Assembly (NCBI GenBank): GCA_020055645.1
Contig: CM034549.1
Location: 22,279,930 to 22,343,929, forward strand
Source of the DNA: Tomocerus qinae
Lineage: Eukaryota > Arthropoda > Collembola > Entomobryomorpha > Tomoceridae
Length of the DNA stretch: 64,000 nucleotides
Reading direction: 5' to 3'
Shown here: piece after piece, positions 42,001-55,116 of the stretch
How positions within the stretch are numbered: position 1 is the first letter of the stretch
Layout: each line of letters begins with the position of its first letter
Program-made: the position numbers and the translations under genes
Notes under the pieces: generated by a model
The model's input: only the letters and a program-made list of their open reading frames with translations
The model's database searches: none
Told to the model about the DNA's origin: nothing

Positions 42001-45000
42001 CATCATCAAAATGTGAAATATCATCACACAGAAATTTGACGATCTCATCGAACTGCAAACTAACAACTATACAAATGTATGATTTCATCCGTCCAGCTAG
42101 CCACACCGCACATTCACACGAGTCACAAAGTCAAAACTCACCACGTCCACTTTCTCCTATAAATTTTATATGCTCAATGAATATAAATGCTATTTTGTAT
42201 CCGTAATGACATGATGTCTATTTAAATAGGCACTTTGTTTTAAGTGTAATAGGTAACTACTATAGCCAAATTATGATTTCGATATGGTGACTTTTGGAAA
42301 AGCGTCGTAACAATAATTACATCCCTCATTGTATATGTACGTTTTCGGTTGAGTCAGGAAAAGTAGGAATCTATATTGGAGCTCCTATGTATTGTGAGGA
42401 TGACCCCAATTTAGAACCGCCAAAGGGCAGTCAGTGACATTTAGACTTGTCTCAGTCAGTCAAGCCAAGCCTGTTCAGTTGTTACGCTCAAATGAATCCA
42501 GTGACTGTGAAGCAGATAAAGTGGCTTGGCTGCTTCGTTTGGTTACATTACGGAGTACATGGAGGAATTTATAGGAGTGAAGGGCCTGGGTGGTGGAACT
42601 ATATTAAATTGAAGGAGAGTGTGGCTGGACCATTTGCTAAAAAGCTACTACTACTAAAAGTTAGGTAACGTATACGTTAAGGCCAAGAGCTAAGGAAAGG
42701 ACTAACTATACGGTGAGTGAGACAGACTCACGATAAGCTGCGATGATGAGAGACAGAGGATAAATGTGCAAAAGGAGTTCTATAGGATATACTTTTGTGA
42801 ACATGTCCCACAATGTTTAATAATCAGTTTTTAAATGCCAAGCAGCACATTGTAACATAATGAATTGCTCTGGTGGTAGTAATTCTACAGACCCTCCGTA
42901 ATTCTAATAGCCATGCAATGGAAGTACACATTTAGTTTATGCTACACAAGTAGTCATACTCATCATTTAATAATAACAATACATAGTATGTATACTTATA
43001 CAAGTTCCACAGCCCATTAGAGTTCCTTACGTAGTAGTAGGATGATGTAGTAGCTAAACAGTCTCTTCTTTCGGGGACAAATTATCATCAATTTTACACA
43101 GAAAGACAAGAGAGACAGAATAGGACAGGAGAACTCCGTTGCGTATTACATCAGTCTAGTCCTACCTAATGCACTCCAGTCCACTACTAGATACACTGCA
43201 CAACAGAAGTTAGGGCACTTTCTTTTAGTTGTTAGTTTTCCAGGAGTCCGTAGGAGTTGGTAGTGGCGATGAGAATCCAATGAGAGAGCATCCTCCTTCG
43301 TCTTCCCAACATTTCGGTCCATTTTCTGTTCTTTGGATTGTTCTATATTCATGTCCGTAGTAGTTTTCTCAATCTTTCTCTCTCTCTAAACTTTCTAAGT
43401 CCATAATATTAAAGGACTCTTATTCTTAGCGTAATGTAACGCTAACGTTCGTTACAAATGCTCATGGTTGTTCCTATAGTATATCTACTTATATAATATT
43501 ACCAAATTTTAGCTATATAATTAGTATTATCTGACTGAATTCGTATATTACGGAGAGTAGCATTACATATACACAATACAACAAACTTAATGATATCATC
43601 TATGTATAGTTACTTACTTATATGTAATAGTATATGGCAGGGTGAGATGGCCGATTCTTTCTTCGGTTATTTTATGTCCCCCGGACATTTCTCTCCACAG
43701 GCAGTATCTGCCTTTTTCCTAAAGCTAAACGTTAGATAACAACCGAGTTCATTTGCTTAGCTTGTCACATCACATGGGTGTCTTCTAAATATTAAATGAC
43801 TCAACTAAAGACATAGTTGGCTAATCAACGTTTATTATTAAAAGAGAAACTGCAATTCCGAGAAACATTGAACTTTCACTATTAAAAAGGAACTGCAGTC
43901 AAAACCAGTTAGAACTACTTATTTATAAAGTTCTTGAGGGTAGTCTAATCTCATGGGTAGTAACATAACAGGTAATATTACACAATAAAGAAACTATAAC
44001 TATAATACAAAAATACTGACGATGACAATAACACAACTTGTGAGAAGTTAACCAGGTTATTAATATTATTATGAAAGTTGGTTCTCCACAAAAAGTTCTT
44101 TTGTGTAAAATCAACTTTGTTAACTATTAACCTCAGAATATTGCATGAATAACAAATAGTGAACGTATAGTGGCTTAAACACATTTGGTTATTTAAATAA
44201 TACGGGTTGACTTTTATAACAAAAGTTATAACTTATTTTTGTGGGGGAAGGAAATGTCCTCGTGGAAGTGTCCAAGGGGAAAATCTCCGGAGGAATATGT
44301 CGTGTAATCTATGGCAGACTTACGTTTGTACCAGACGCAGACAGAACTTTAAATCTAGCTCTGACTCTATATGGTGTGGTACTTATATGGTATATGGCAG
44401 TTTAACGATAGCTTATTAGGCTACGTATAGGAAAACAAGGAATAAGTACTTACATACATTTACTGCATGTAGTAGCAGTTCGTAGTTTCATGTACAGATA
44501 CAAATGGAGAGTAGGATTTGAGAAGTATCTGTATATGTATCATTATTATAGTAAGTTGAGTAGAGAATCACTACTGTGACTCTGTAGTAGCAAAACTGAA
44601 CAAATAAATGTGATTTCAACGGACTCTCTTCTTTCCCAGTAGTAATTTGCTCTTTTTAATACGGCAGGAGCGTCGACTTAATGAAGAGACAGCGACAGCG
44701 AGACCGAAAGACTCTAGAAATAAAGAGAGAATTGAGAAAGTTGAATTACAAGGTGTTTGAAACACGAGAGTTTCAAACCAGCATTATTTATTCCAAATAA
44801 ACAAGGAAACCTTAAGAGAAAGAAACAGCCAACCATAATCATTAACTAACCCACCTCGCTTTAAGTACGTTTACCTATCTAAATTATGTATCTGCTCTTT
44901 TTAATATCAGCACGTAAGCAAGCATTATTTTAAACCAAACAGAGATACGTCTATTACTTACTCAGATTAGATAAAATAATTCTCTACTAGATTCTAGACG

Positions 45001-46771
45001 TTTATTAGACAGGACTCTGGGAGAGGAGAGTTTTGAGTTAGTCTAATGCACTATGCATGGGCAATGTACTGTAACTGGATGTAATGAAGCAAGCTGTGCG
45101 CACTAAATGAGCCGCTCTTTCTCTCTTGTTTATGTGCCTAACTAACATCAACTACCTATATATCTGTAACTCTATCCACTAATTTCGTCAAACTAATAGA
45201 TTCTTCCATGTTTGTATAAAGCCAAAGGTGACAAACTGACAAACGTGTGTTATATCAATGCAATTAGTCTAAAAGTCAATGACGTGTGCCCAATAGTCCC
45301 CAATTCCTACCATACTAACTTAAGATTCACTTTACAATAGTATTTAGCATATCATCAACCTTATTTTATTAGTTCGACAAAGCTTACGTAAACAGTAGCA
45401 TACATCTATATCGCCACCCACGGGCAGGGACGATATTTCAGGTGTTTATTACCAAGTCTAATTAGCGACTACTATCAGCATTAAAATTAAGTAAGCTGTA
45501 AGCATTAAGTCTGGATGCACAAAATGAACATGTCTGAGTGGACAGTCAAAATGGAAAGGACACGAGAAAACCGTCAGCAAGTCCATTTAGCAACAAAATG
45601 TATGTAAACCATGGAAAAACTAATTTTTTAGTGTAATCCGCTTAAATAGATGTACAAACTTATATTATGTCATATTATTTATGTGTCTGTAGTGTCATAT
45701 GTCTCGCCTCTTCTTGCTGTTATATGTATTGTATAAGCTGTTAGATATAGATGTTTTAAAAACATGCATATTTTGTAATGCTTTATGTAATCATTTTTAT
45801 GTTTTTCCTAATCTTAAGTCACAGCAATAAAATACTTCCATAAATTCAGGCAAATGAAAATGTTCCTACGATTATAAACAGAAATCTTGTACATGCAGTA
45901 CAAACTACAAAATGTAGCTGAGTCACTGCATGCGGATAAACAGGGTTTAAATACTACACACACAAACCGGAATATTTCTAATCTAGAACTACATATAGGT
46001 ACATATTTGCAATAATTGATTCACACTTGTTGAAGACCAGAGCTGGGCATGATAATTTTGGTTTTAGGTAGGCGAACAAGGTAGAAAGTATTTTCGTTTT
46101 TATTGTTACTTATTTGGTATCTTTTAGCCATTATGTATACGACAAAGCGGGTTAGCAGGTGCTTAATGGTCAAAAACTCTAATTAAAAACAATACTGAAC
46201 TGACAAGAGTGAGGCAAATAGAGTACTTACATTCAATTTAATCATCATGAGTTGACAAAATCGTTTTAAATAGAAAATGAATTTTATTACAAAAATAAAT
46301 AGGGAGAAGCAGCAGGTACCTATAATAGTCGAAACAATCTAAATTATCTAAACGTACCTAAGAGTTAAGCTTAATGTTTTATTCATTAATGTTTGAGACG
46401 TTTTAGGAAGAAACACAAAGGGCTCAAAAGTGAAATGATCAAGACCGAACAATTTGTCAAGTTAAATATTTTATAGGTTATTTATCCGTACATTCAGTAC
46501 CTCTGGTAGTTGGTCCATTTTTTATTTTTGAAACCCAAAAAATAGGGTTATTTTTTAATTTTATGGATTTTGAATACCAAAATTAACCTAACCAATAACT
46601 TAAATAACTATTGTTATGAAACATCGTTCTCACTTAACTAGCATCACATGCATAAACTAAATATTATGCAAAAATCATAATATCAATCAATGAGATGAAG
46701 CTTATAATAATTAAGCTGAAGGGTTTCGTCCGACATGCACTATATTAGGCACAGAAAATTAATCCTAAGAA

Positions 46772-46852
46772 AACAATTCACAAAAGATTTCCCATTTCTA
46801 ATAAATACGTTTATCTATTTATATAAACAGGAAATGGGTATTTAGAATTGTG
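46772..46852. other. Long imperfect inverted repeat (about 80 nt)
   Basis: Three nested complementary pairs share one centre: ACAATTC/GAATTGT outside, CCCATTTC/GAAATGGG in the middle and GTTTAT/ATAAAC inside, separated by small unpaired stretches. This is the size of a miRNA precursor or a very small foldback element. No mature sequence I know is present in either arm. Confidence 0.4.
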
Positions 46853-47525
46853 AGTTTTTCAGCGGTGAAACCTGGTGAAACTCAATACATGTGTTTACAG
46901 ATGTACATTTATACATACTTGGTATGTGTTTTTGAAGATATTCTTAAGCATTAAGCCACATCAATCCGACAATTTATTTGGCACATCAGTGCACAAACTT
47001 CAAGCTCTATAATGTATATCTTGATTGAATGAGGGACAACAAAACACTTATCAAACTTATCAAAGTTATAGTTTATACAGCAAGCTTTAGTTTGAGACAT
47101 TTAAATAAAATATACAACTGAAGAGTCAATTCAAACGAGTTAGTCAAATGTTTCGGGAGTTGGGAATAATACATAGATTACGGCGGTTTAGGATTTAGAA
47201 TGCCTTTCAACTTAGGGACTTAATTGGTCAGAGTTCAGATGAGCAAGCAAATTCCATTTATTGTTAGGCAACTCCATAATTAAAAAGAAGTTGAATGTTG
47301 CTTAAGAATACGGTGCCCACTATAAAACTATAGTGCTATTTGGACGAAGTAATTTAGCACAATTCTATTCGTATCTACTTCTGCGGACCTTAGCTACAAA
47401 TTAAGAAATTGTATTTACAGAAACTTATTGTTACGGTACGTTTCGTCGCGGTTTGTTTTATTTAGTATACATAAGTTGTGGTGTTTATTTTGCAATTCTG
47501 ATTACAAATATTTTAACCTAAAATT

Positions 47526-47531
47526 TTTATT
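47526..47531 (-). terminator. Likely poly(A) signal of the VRK gene
   Basis: AATAAA on the - strand, 110 bases past the kinase stop codon. It is followed by GT-rich sequence on the same strand. Confidence 0.5.
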
Positions 47532-47640
47532 TGCTTGCTTATCCGGGCTCTACATCAATAGTAGTAAAAATACAAACGCACTAAAGGCATTAAATTATAA
47601 TAAATACAAATAATATTTGCGAATTAGATGCTACAAAAGT

Positions 47641-50222
47641 CTAATGTTTGGGAGCACCATTTTTGGTAATAGTCTTCAACCTACTTTTTCCAACGGCGAG
47701 TTTAGGAAATCCAGTCTTCTTTTTCATCATTAGTTCTCTCATTGCAGGAGTGTATTCGGTAGTACCCTATTAAGAGTAAATAAATATTTTAGAAGAATGA
47801 GTCAATGTGTTCTGCGAACAAAAATAATAATAAAGACAAAAGCTACAACGTTAATTAATTTATATACCTCAATTTCGACAGTCTTAGCTCTAATTGGCGA
47901 ACGGATATTTTCTTTTTTCTTTGACAATATTAGCAGCATCGCAGGGGTGGGATTGGCCAGGACAGGCGAAGGAGTCTTATTCGTAGACTCTTCTTTACCA
48001 GATGTAGACTGTTGTGAAAGAGACGATGCAGCCCTAACAATTTTTTCTGGGTCAGAAGACAGTACACGAGCCCAATTAAAGTCTTTTACTTTTCTTGTTG
48101 TCCTTGTGGATCTAAGTAAAATAATATAGTGATTATTAAAACCCATTTGTGCTTCTAACTTCTAACAAATGAGTAAAAATCGCAAACCTCTTTACAATGT
48201 CTTTTTCATCATCGAGTTCTGGTACACGCAACTTTTTAGCAATACCATCATCCACGACATCCATTCCTACAGTTCGCTTGGATGCCGCCTTTAAGGATTT
48301 TGCAGATACTGGAATTGAAGCAACGTCTTCTAAAAACAACGAACTCTTGTAATTGCTCGGCAAACCTTTTTTCAAGATATCTTTACAGTGAACATAATTA
48401 GGTTCTTCTTCAAAAGCCATGGAAGAAACATATTTGAGGAACTTCTCGATAACGTCTAAGCCTACAATACAAAATAGAAATTAAAAAACGGTTCGTGATT
48501 TTTGTGTAGTAAAATGATAATTTTTTAGAAATTTTCCATTCGTAAACTGACATCATACCTGGAATGTCCACAGGGTAAATTTTCTTCAAACTTAGGTTAG
48601 TCATGAATGCAACCTTCTGTTTATGAACCTTTTCTGGTAGATCTTTTGGAGACCAAGGCAAATTGCCACACAACCATTCGAGCATATTGTAACCCAATAT
48701 TTCCAAATCTCCTCGCCGTGAAAAAGCTCCAATATGGGCATCTCTAACAATTTTAGTAATTAATATTTAAATTAAGGAATTTTTTGTACTAAGTTTTTCA
48801 TAAAATGATTTGTACATATATTACGCTGGAAAATAGAGTAACAATGACAAAAAGACAAATAAACAAAGTATTGTAAAAAAACAAGGTGTAAATATTTAGG
48901 CGAACCTTGAAGTGTATTCCAGCGTTCCATTGTGAGCCCGCCGCGCATCTGGTCCATAAGCTACATGCGAATCATCACAGTTGACGAACTTGCCTGCGAG
49001 GCCAAAATCAAGAAGATAAACTTGTTGCGGCTGTTTAGATTTCTTGTTACTTGGGCCATTGCCCAATCCTAGCAGAAGATTAGAGGCTTTGATATCCCCG
49101 TGTGTATGAGCTTTTGAATGTATATATTCCAATGTGTCGATCTAAAATTATTATCAAGCAAAACGGTAAAACAAGACAAATAATGGCACTGTTTATGTGT
49201 ACTGATTACTCATTACGACTACTTACTACTTGAATAGCGATCGATTGAACAGTCTTATTGCTAAATCTTTTTCCAGGTTTTTCTTGTAAAACCTTGTGAA
49301 GGTCTTGTCCAAATCTTTGAATGACCATAAAACGATATTGTTGGGACTTGTATTCGTGTGATCCTGAAGCAATATACGAAGGCATTCCTAAGTAATCTAA
49401 TTTCTTCATCCGTTTCCAGTCTTCAACTGTTATAATCGTTATTCGGTTATTATCAACATTCGTATTAATTAAAACGGTATATAATTAAATAAACCAAGCT
49501 TTATGCTTATAGCCATATTAAGAATAAAATATTCTTTTATACTACAGAAAAAGGTTCCAAACACGGATAAAACGGGACTTACTCATCTCCGATTTTGCTA
49601 TACGAATGTAGAAAGCAATTTCTACAAATAATGGTCCGTTTGAAAATGGTTCCTAAAATGAAAAAAAAAATTTTTTTAAATAAAAACGTGAAAACGCTAT
49701 AAATGTAAATCAACACGCATTAAGTCTGTGCATTGGGAAAACCCCAAATTGTCAACACTTAATTATACATGGGTAGGTTAGGTTATAGTGTTGACAAAAA
49801 GGTGTTGACAATTTGGGGGTGAATCATGTGCATTATATAGCATTGTAATACAATTTAATATTTATTTACAATTTTCACGACATAATTTGCCTTGTCCGTC
49901 ACTCCTTTTGTCACATCATCACTGGCTGAAATGAAATGAAAGAAAAATTAAATGGTGTATCATACCTTATGCACTGTTTAGCAATGAAATGAGAGTTAGA
50001 TATATAGTATAGTGGACAATGATAAACTAAGATCAACAAACCTAGATATATTTCTCCAAATCCGCCGGAACCAATTGACTTTCCAATTTTCCACCGTTTT
50101 CCAAAGAGGTCCGTTAGAATTTCTCCGTTCGAAATGGGATCAGGCCTGTTATATGCCTTACTGGTTCCAGCGCCAACTTGGCCAATTTTCTTTACACCTC
50201 CAGCATCTTTACGAGGCGGCAT
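47641..50222 (-). CDS. VRK1-like serine/threonine kinase, nine coding exons
   Basis: Exons on the - strand: 50222-50042, about 49925-49868, 49652-49583, 49426-49227, 49141-48906, 48743-48559, 48461-48188, 48111-47868 and 47766-47641. All introns have GT-AG ends and the phases agree, giving 523 residues. Kinase motifs in order are the Gly-rich loop IGSGGFGEIYL (about 50-60), the VAIK-type lysine in YVVKI, the catalytic loop HGDIKASN, the metal-binding DFG in LLDFGLA, and the VRK-specific SRRGDLEILGYNMLEWL. VRK kinases phosphorylate BAF, histone H3 and other nuclear targets and act in mitosis and nuclear-envelope control; the fly orthologue is ballchen. The tail after the kinase domain is Lys/Arg/Ser-rich (RSTRTTRKVKDFNWARVL), as in other VRK1 proteins. 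The start is the ATG in MPPRKDAGG, just after a 5' UTR acceptor. VRK1 versus VRK2/3 is inferred from the intact catalytic residues and the lack of a C-terminal membrane anchor. Confidence 0.95.
49741..49820. other. Inverted repeat inside a VRK intron
   Basis: CCCCAAATTGTCAACAC (from 49742) is matched by its exact reverse complement GTGTTGACAATTTGGGG ending near 49819, a 17-bp perfect stem. The loop of about 40 bases holds an extra GTGTTGACA copy and two TAGGT units. It lies in the 215-base intron between coding exons 2 and 3. It could be a foldback element, a miRNA-like hairpin or a splicing-relevant structure. Confidence 0.55.
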
Positions 50223-50252
50223 TTTTCGGCAATTTCACTACTTTGTTCTATT

Positions 50253-50350
50253 TCTGCAATGTAATTTTGAAAGTATTAAGCTTTACTAGTTATTTATTTA
50301 ATACTTACAAAGTACAAAATATGAGCCGAACTAATTAAAACAATATAATT
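50253..50350 (-). promoter_or_regulatory. VRK 5' UTR splice and promoter-proximal region
   Basis: A strong acceptor (ttacattgcag) at 50254 lies 31 bases before the kinase ATG. A GTAAGT donor begins at 50308, giving a 55-base 5' UTR intron with a first non-coding exon from 50309 upstream. The transcription start is not visible. Confidence 0.5.
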
Positions 50351-51586
50351 GAACATTTTCTCAAATTACACATTCATGAGCAATTAATTATTTGTTTTAA
50401 GTCGTTTTAAAGCTAACAAACTAACTAATGCAAACTTGTCAACTACAACCAATTCCTACTTTTCCCACAAATGGAAATGGAACTAAATGAACCATTGAAT
50501 AATACTTCTGCTAAATCCATTGCAGTGCACTATACAACATATTTTGGCGAATATCTTACCTTCCTAAACTCATTTAGCTATTCAGCTGTTCACGGACTCT
50601 ATCTATAGCTATATTTAAACCACACGCCCAAAGACACAACAAACTGCTTTCTAATTATTCAAGTTTAATGCATACGTACAAATTTTTGTGTATGTACCAT
50701 GTACAGATTGTCAGTCACCAGTTTAATAATGTACTGTCGAGGCTAGCGGTACTGTTCATGTCCATGGACTGATGTTCAATGCAAATACGATTTATAGGTA
50801 TACGAACATAATCTTGTTTGGATCCAGGAACGGAACGGAGCGTTGGATGAACTTCAAGTACCATCAATTTTTTATTGATAAATAAATATATAAAATCAAA
50901 ATCAAGGTCAAAGTTGCCCAGCAAACCTACTGAAAATGGATCTAAATCTAACCGTATCAATACTACCAATATCAATGAACGAGCAATTTTGAATACAAGA
51001 TACGCATTAGGCAGCCTATTTCCCATTTGTCATGCAAGCAAATTGGGATTTTACTAAAATTGAAACACCTCCTGTTTGGTGTGCAATCAAATTAGTGTTC
51101 ATTTGTTTGATAATCATATTCATTAGCTGCGAGCCATTATATTCATCCGTCAGTATTTTATGTGAGGTAATGAGGAATGATAGTATTGATTCTTTCATGT
51201 TCAACTACTCTCTCGATTGAGATTCTGTCATCTGTGCAACTGTGCATAACTGTACATACATAAATAATTTAAAAATCTTCCACTCACAATATACCACATA
51301 ACAATACTAAAGGGTATAGAACATTATTGGTTGATGTATAATTCAAAACAATAGAATTCTTTAAATGTTAAACATTACATTTTTTGTAATAATAATAATA
51401 AATAGTTGAGATTTGAGAAATTCAAAACTAATCAATAAAATCGTAGGTACACACCTTTTTATGGTGGATGATGTTGACCGCTGGTAAGTGAACATTCAAT
51501 CTCAGATCAGATCCTCCAGGTCCAGGTAAAAATTAGAAGTGGATTAAAAAACCATATACGGTTGTTTTTATGGGCTCTATCTAATG

Positions 51587-51603
51587 CACGTACGTACGTA
51601 CGT
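51587..51603. repeat. ACGT microsatellite
   Basis: Four ACGT units in a row. The unit is its own reverse complement, so the tract is palindromic. Confidence 0.8.
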
Positions 51604-52352
51604 CGTTGTTGATAAAAGAAAAGGTCTGAGATTTAGGAAGTGGCAGTTGAGAAATTACTTTACTGTGAAGAAGTCAAGTCCATCCAGCCAACCAAACCAA
51701 CAGTCGAAGACAACCCGAGGAGCGCCTGAGGGCATCTTTTAGTTATTCTATACATTCCATTCTTCCTTTGCGTTGCGCATAAATAGAATCTTTGCTATAA
51801 TTTTATCTTAAGCTTATACGTATATAGACACAATTAATGTTATGCACATATAATAAGGTAGGGGCACATGTACATATTACGGGCTAAGTTTAGGGAGAGG
51901 AAAACAAGAGTAGTTTTGAAATAACTTTTACCACTACTACTTGACTACATAAAAAGCTATTACATTTTTGAATTCTGAATGGATCTTTAAACTGTTTAGA
52001 ATTAGAACGGTTTATACAGAAGTTACTAAAAGTGATACACAGTCGCCTGCTTTTAAAACACATTGCAACATTTTTTTTTAGCAAACTGTGCTATCATTAG
52101 GTTGCAAATATCAAAATATGACGTGTAGACTTAAAAGCTTTTAAAATGTACGCTAATAAGTATGTACCGAATTACGAAAACGAAATACACTAATTAGCAA
52201 AAAATTGACCCTTTCGTAGTTAGGTAATTGGTGGGAAAGTGCCAAGTGGTAAACATTTTGCATTCATGGCATAGGGATATTTTAATCAACTCCGGACAGA
52301 TGTACATTATGTAAGCTTGGTGAAGGCTCCTTTACTACATATCACTCATTGC

Positions 52353-52397
52353 ACCTGGTTTTTAGACCCCCATGGATTGGGGTCCCCAAAACCAGGT
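52353..52397. other. 45-nt stem-loop, two perfect helices
   Basis: ACCTGGTTTT pairs perfectly with AAAACCAGGT at the ends. Inside, GACCCC pairs with GGGGTC around a short loop containing CATGGAT. The 16 pairs and GC-rich inner helix stand out from the AT-rich surroundings. No known RNA family or transposon end is recognised. Confidence 0.6.
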
Positions 52398-55116
52398 CTT
52401 CCTTAATAATATGTGCACGTTTCCTAGATAAGGTGTGTTAAGTGTGTATGTTATGTACTATGCACTGCACGTAACGTTTAAACCAACGTAACATAAACAC
52501 ACACAAGTATACACAAACAAGATCTCTTCTCTCATCTATTCTATACGCTATCATTTTGAACCTAATAGCATAGTATATCTGCGAAAAAGCATTATAAGTA
52601 CGTTACATATATGGTACACAGTATAAAGTTTATATTAAACTGCAGTCGCATTCACACAGTAGTATAGTACACAAAGTACACATCACGCAATTTGCCGGCT
52701 CGCACACTCGCACTCTCTCATTCTTAGCATCAGTGCTCGGTCGGTATAAACGAATGTATGTGGAAATGTGATTTATGGCACTCTGCGAGTATAGTATAAT
52801 CATAATCGTATAATGATCGGAAAATACCGAAAGTGCATTGCAAAGATTTTCTTGAAAACGGATATGAACACAACTGATTTTTAAATTATGCTAGCTCACA
52901 CTTTCATAAATCTAGTTTGGTTTATAATCTTAAATTCAGTAACACATATTTTATTATAGCAAGTATGGTATGTACTTCCATGCTATTTCATACTATAAAT
53001 TGAGGTAACGATTTAAGATGGTTAATATGCAATGCCCAATTACTATTACATATTTTTAATGAGAATAACTTTAACAATCAAGGTTTAAAAATGAACAAAT
53101 GAAATACAAAAATATTATAAATGAGAAATATTTGCTAAACCTCTCCTAAAAGTGGAACCCCTAAACGGGTCAAAAATCCTGAACTAATGGACTTTATACA
53201 AGGCTATGTATTAAATACATTCCAGTAAATAGGTATTCAGTATTTTCACCCCACACCTTTTGCACAGGATGGTTTATCATTTGTATTTGTAATTCATTAA
53301 ATTGCAGAAACAACATTTTAATGATAAGTAAATTAATTTACTATATCTACTTGATCACGGAGTTTTAGTGTCATCATAATTGATTTTATCAGCTCATTGG
53401 ATATTTAAACACCTCTCGTGTAACCACATAGTTTAGTTCACAGGTTCACACACACAGGAGACAGGAGGTCCTATATTGTAGTTCTTAGTCTAATATTCCA
53501 TTAGTCAATGTCTAAATGTCTATGGATGGAGTATTGGAGTTAATATACTTATAACAACAAAAGCTTGCAGTGTTTAGAAGTAAAGAGTAGAGTATGTAGT
53601 TCGTTAAACTTAGTTAGTTATTTAGTGGTTACATGAATGAATCAAGATATATCACCAAAATGACATTTCTAATTCAATGCAAAATAGGAAATCTATTTAT
53701 GCCAAAGCACATAATACTAAATTCATGTTTACATAATATTATTTCTTTATTTTGTAGTTGATAGTTGATATTATTTACCTATTTAATTGCACTGCAATTT
53801 TACATAAGTAAAATATTATAATACAACTATGAAGGATTGTTCCAGGTTTTATAACAATTTATGTGCTTTTTTGGTATGTAAGTATTGTACTTACCACATG
53901 CAATTACATGGAAATACATAGAGTAAAACAAAGTACAAAATATTTCAAAAATGACCACTTCGTAGTGAAATAGACAGCACGCAAACCATTTGACATTCGA
54001 GATAATTAGGCATTTTTTATAGAGACTCGTCTTGAAACCTGGATTTTCATAGGTTACCTACCCCTTAATTGCCAAATTAGCATGTGACATTATAGGATTA
54101 GGGATGCAAACTAAAGTACTTTGCCACTTTGCCTACTTACATAATAAATAATAAATTATCATTATATTAATGATGAATTTCAAGTTTTGGGTAAAAAATA
54201 ATCAAAATTTATTAATTTAGAATAATGTGATGAATCAATTCCTGAATATATGCTCTACCATCATAATATTATTCAATAATTAATAAACAACGATGTAATA
54301 GAAAAGGCGCAAATATAAATATTAGGTACATACATACAGACAGAGTATTCTTTTAAGTAATGTGGAATAGACACGTTGACAATTGAGTGTTTCATTCTGC
54401 ATGCAAAATTCACTGACAATAAGAATTCTTGACTGTATTATTTATAATTAAATAGTATAATCTATGGGTATAGTACATAAGTGACCACAGCAATATTATA
54501 GCTACCACGCTACCAGCAATACTTTTACATAATATAATATGCATTACTTGCATTATTGTTATGCTTGTACCTCTAATAGTCAGTAAACTGGCTTCATAAG
54601 TCTTGTCTTATGTTACGAGTACGACGAGTAGTGTTTGTTACATTATTATGTGATTGGTTGGGTGAATGGATTTAATTTAACAAACCCGAAAATAAATGCC
54701 TAACTAATTGGTGATTTGTAGTGCCGTGCTGACAAATTGTTATTAAAGCTAAACAATAAATGCAGTGATCAGTTAAATTGGACTTCATGCATACACAGAA
54801 ATTGTTTTATATTTGGCGATGAATTATAATGAGCACGAGCACAGGGCAAATCTGAAATGCTTGACGAATTTCTAGGCTACTGTAGTAGTACAGTACTCAC
54901 TGTACATAGTGTACAGTATATAATATTATACTTAAACATTACAAATGATGGCCCCTTTGTTAATTAGGAAATTAAGTGTTGTAGACTAATTAAGACAGCT
55001 AGCTTTCTTCTAAAATCATACAAATATTTGTCTCTCTGACAAAGCATAAGTATATTTACGATTATGAAATAAATTATGACCTACTAAGTGGTCGAGTCTT
55101 GAATGCTTATCATTTT

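Larger units (their letters stand above)
36001..47640. other. Gene desert, part 3
   Basis: No gene supported. Simple repeats: CT run 36605-36622, GAGT units 37494-37511, ATT run 39557-39573 and a purine-rich tract 40487-40526. Stem-loops at 39064-39097 and 46772-46852 are listed separately. From about 44 kb the texture changes: simple-sequence motifs thin out and the DNA becomes plainly AT-rich, like the introns and spacers of the gene-dense part to the right. Confidence 0.5.
50360..55116. other. Intergenic between VRK and ceramide synthase
   Basis: AT-rich with no supported gene. It contains four ACGT units at 51587-51603, the stem-loop at 52353-52397, and a small GC-richer patch at about 52690-52760 with a TATAAA word but no linked gene. 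Open frames of 60-110 codons overlap on both strands and match nothing I recognise. Confidence 0.5.

Noticed and set aside
47797-48129. 110-codon open frame on the + strand
   Set aside because: Antisense shadow of VRK coding exon 8.
49770-49784. TAGGTTAGG-like units that resemble the arthropod telomere repeat TTAGG
   Set aside because: Only about two units inside the loop of an intronic inverted repeat; not a telomere tract.
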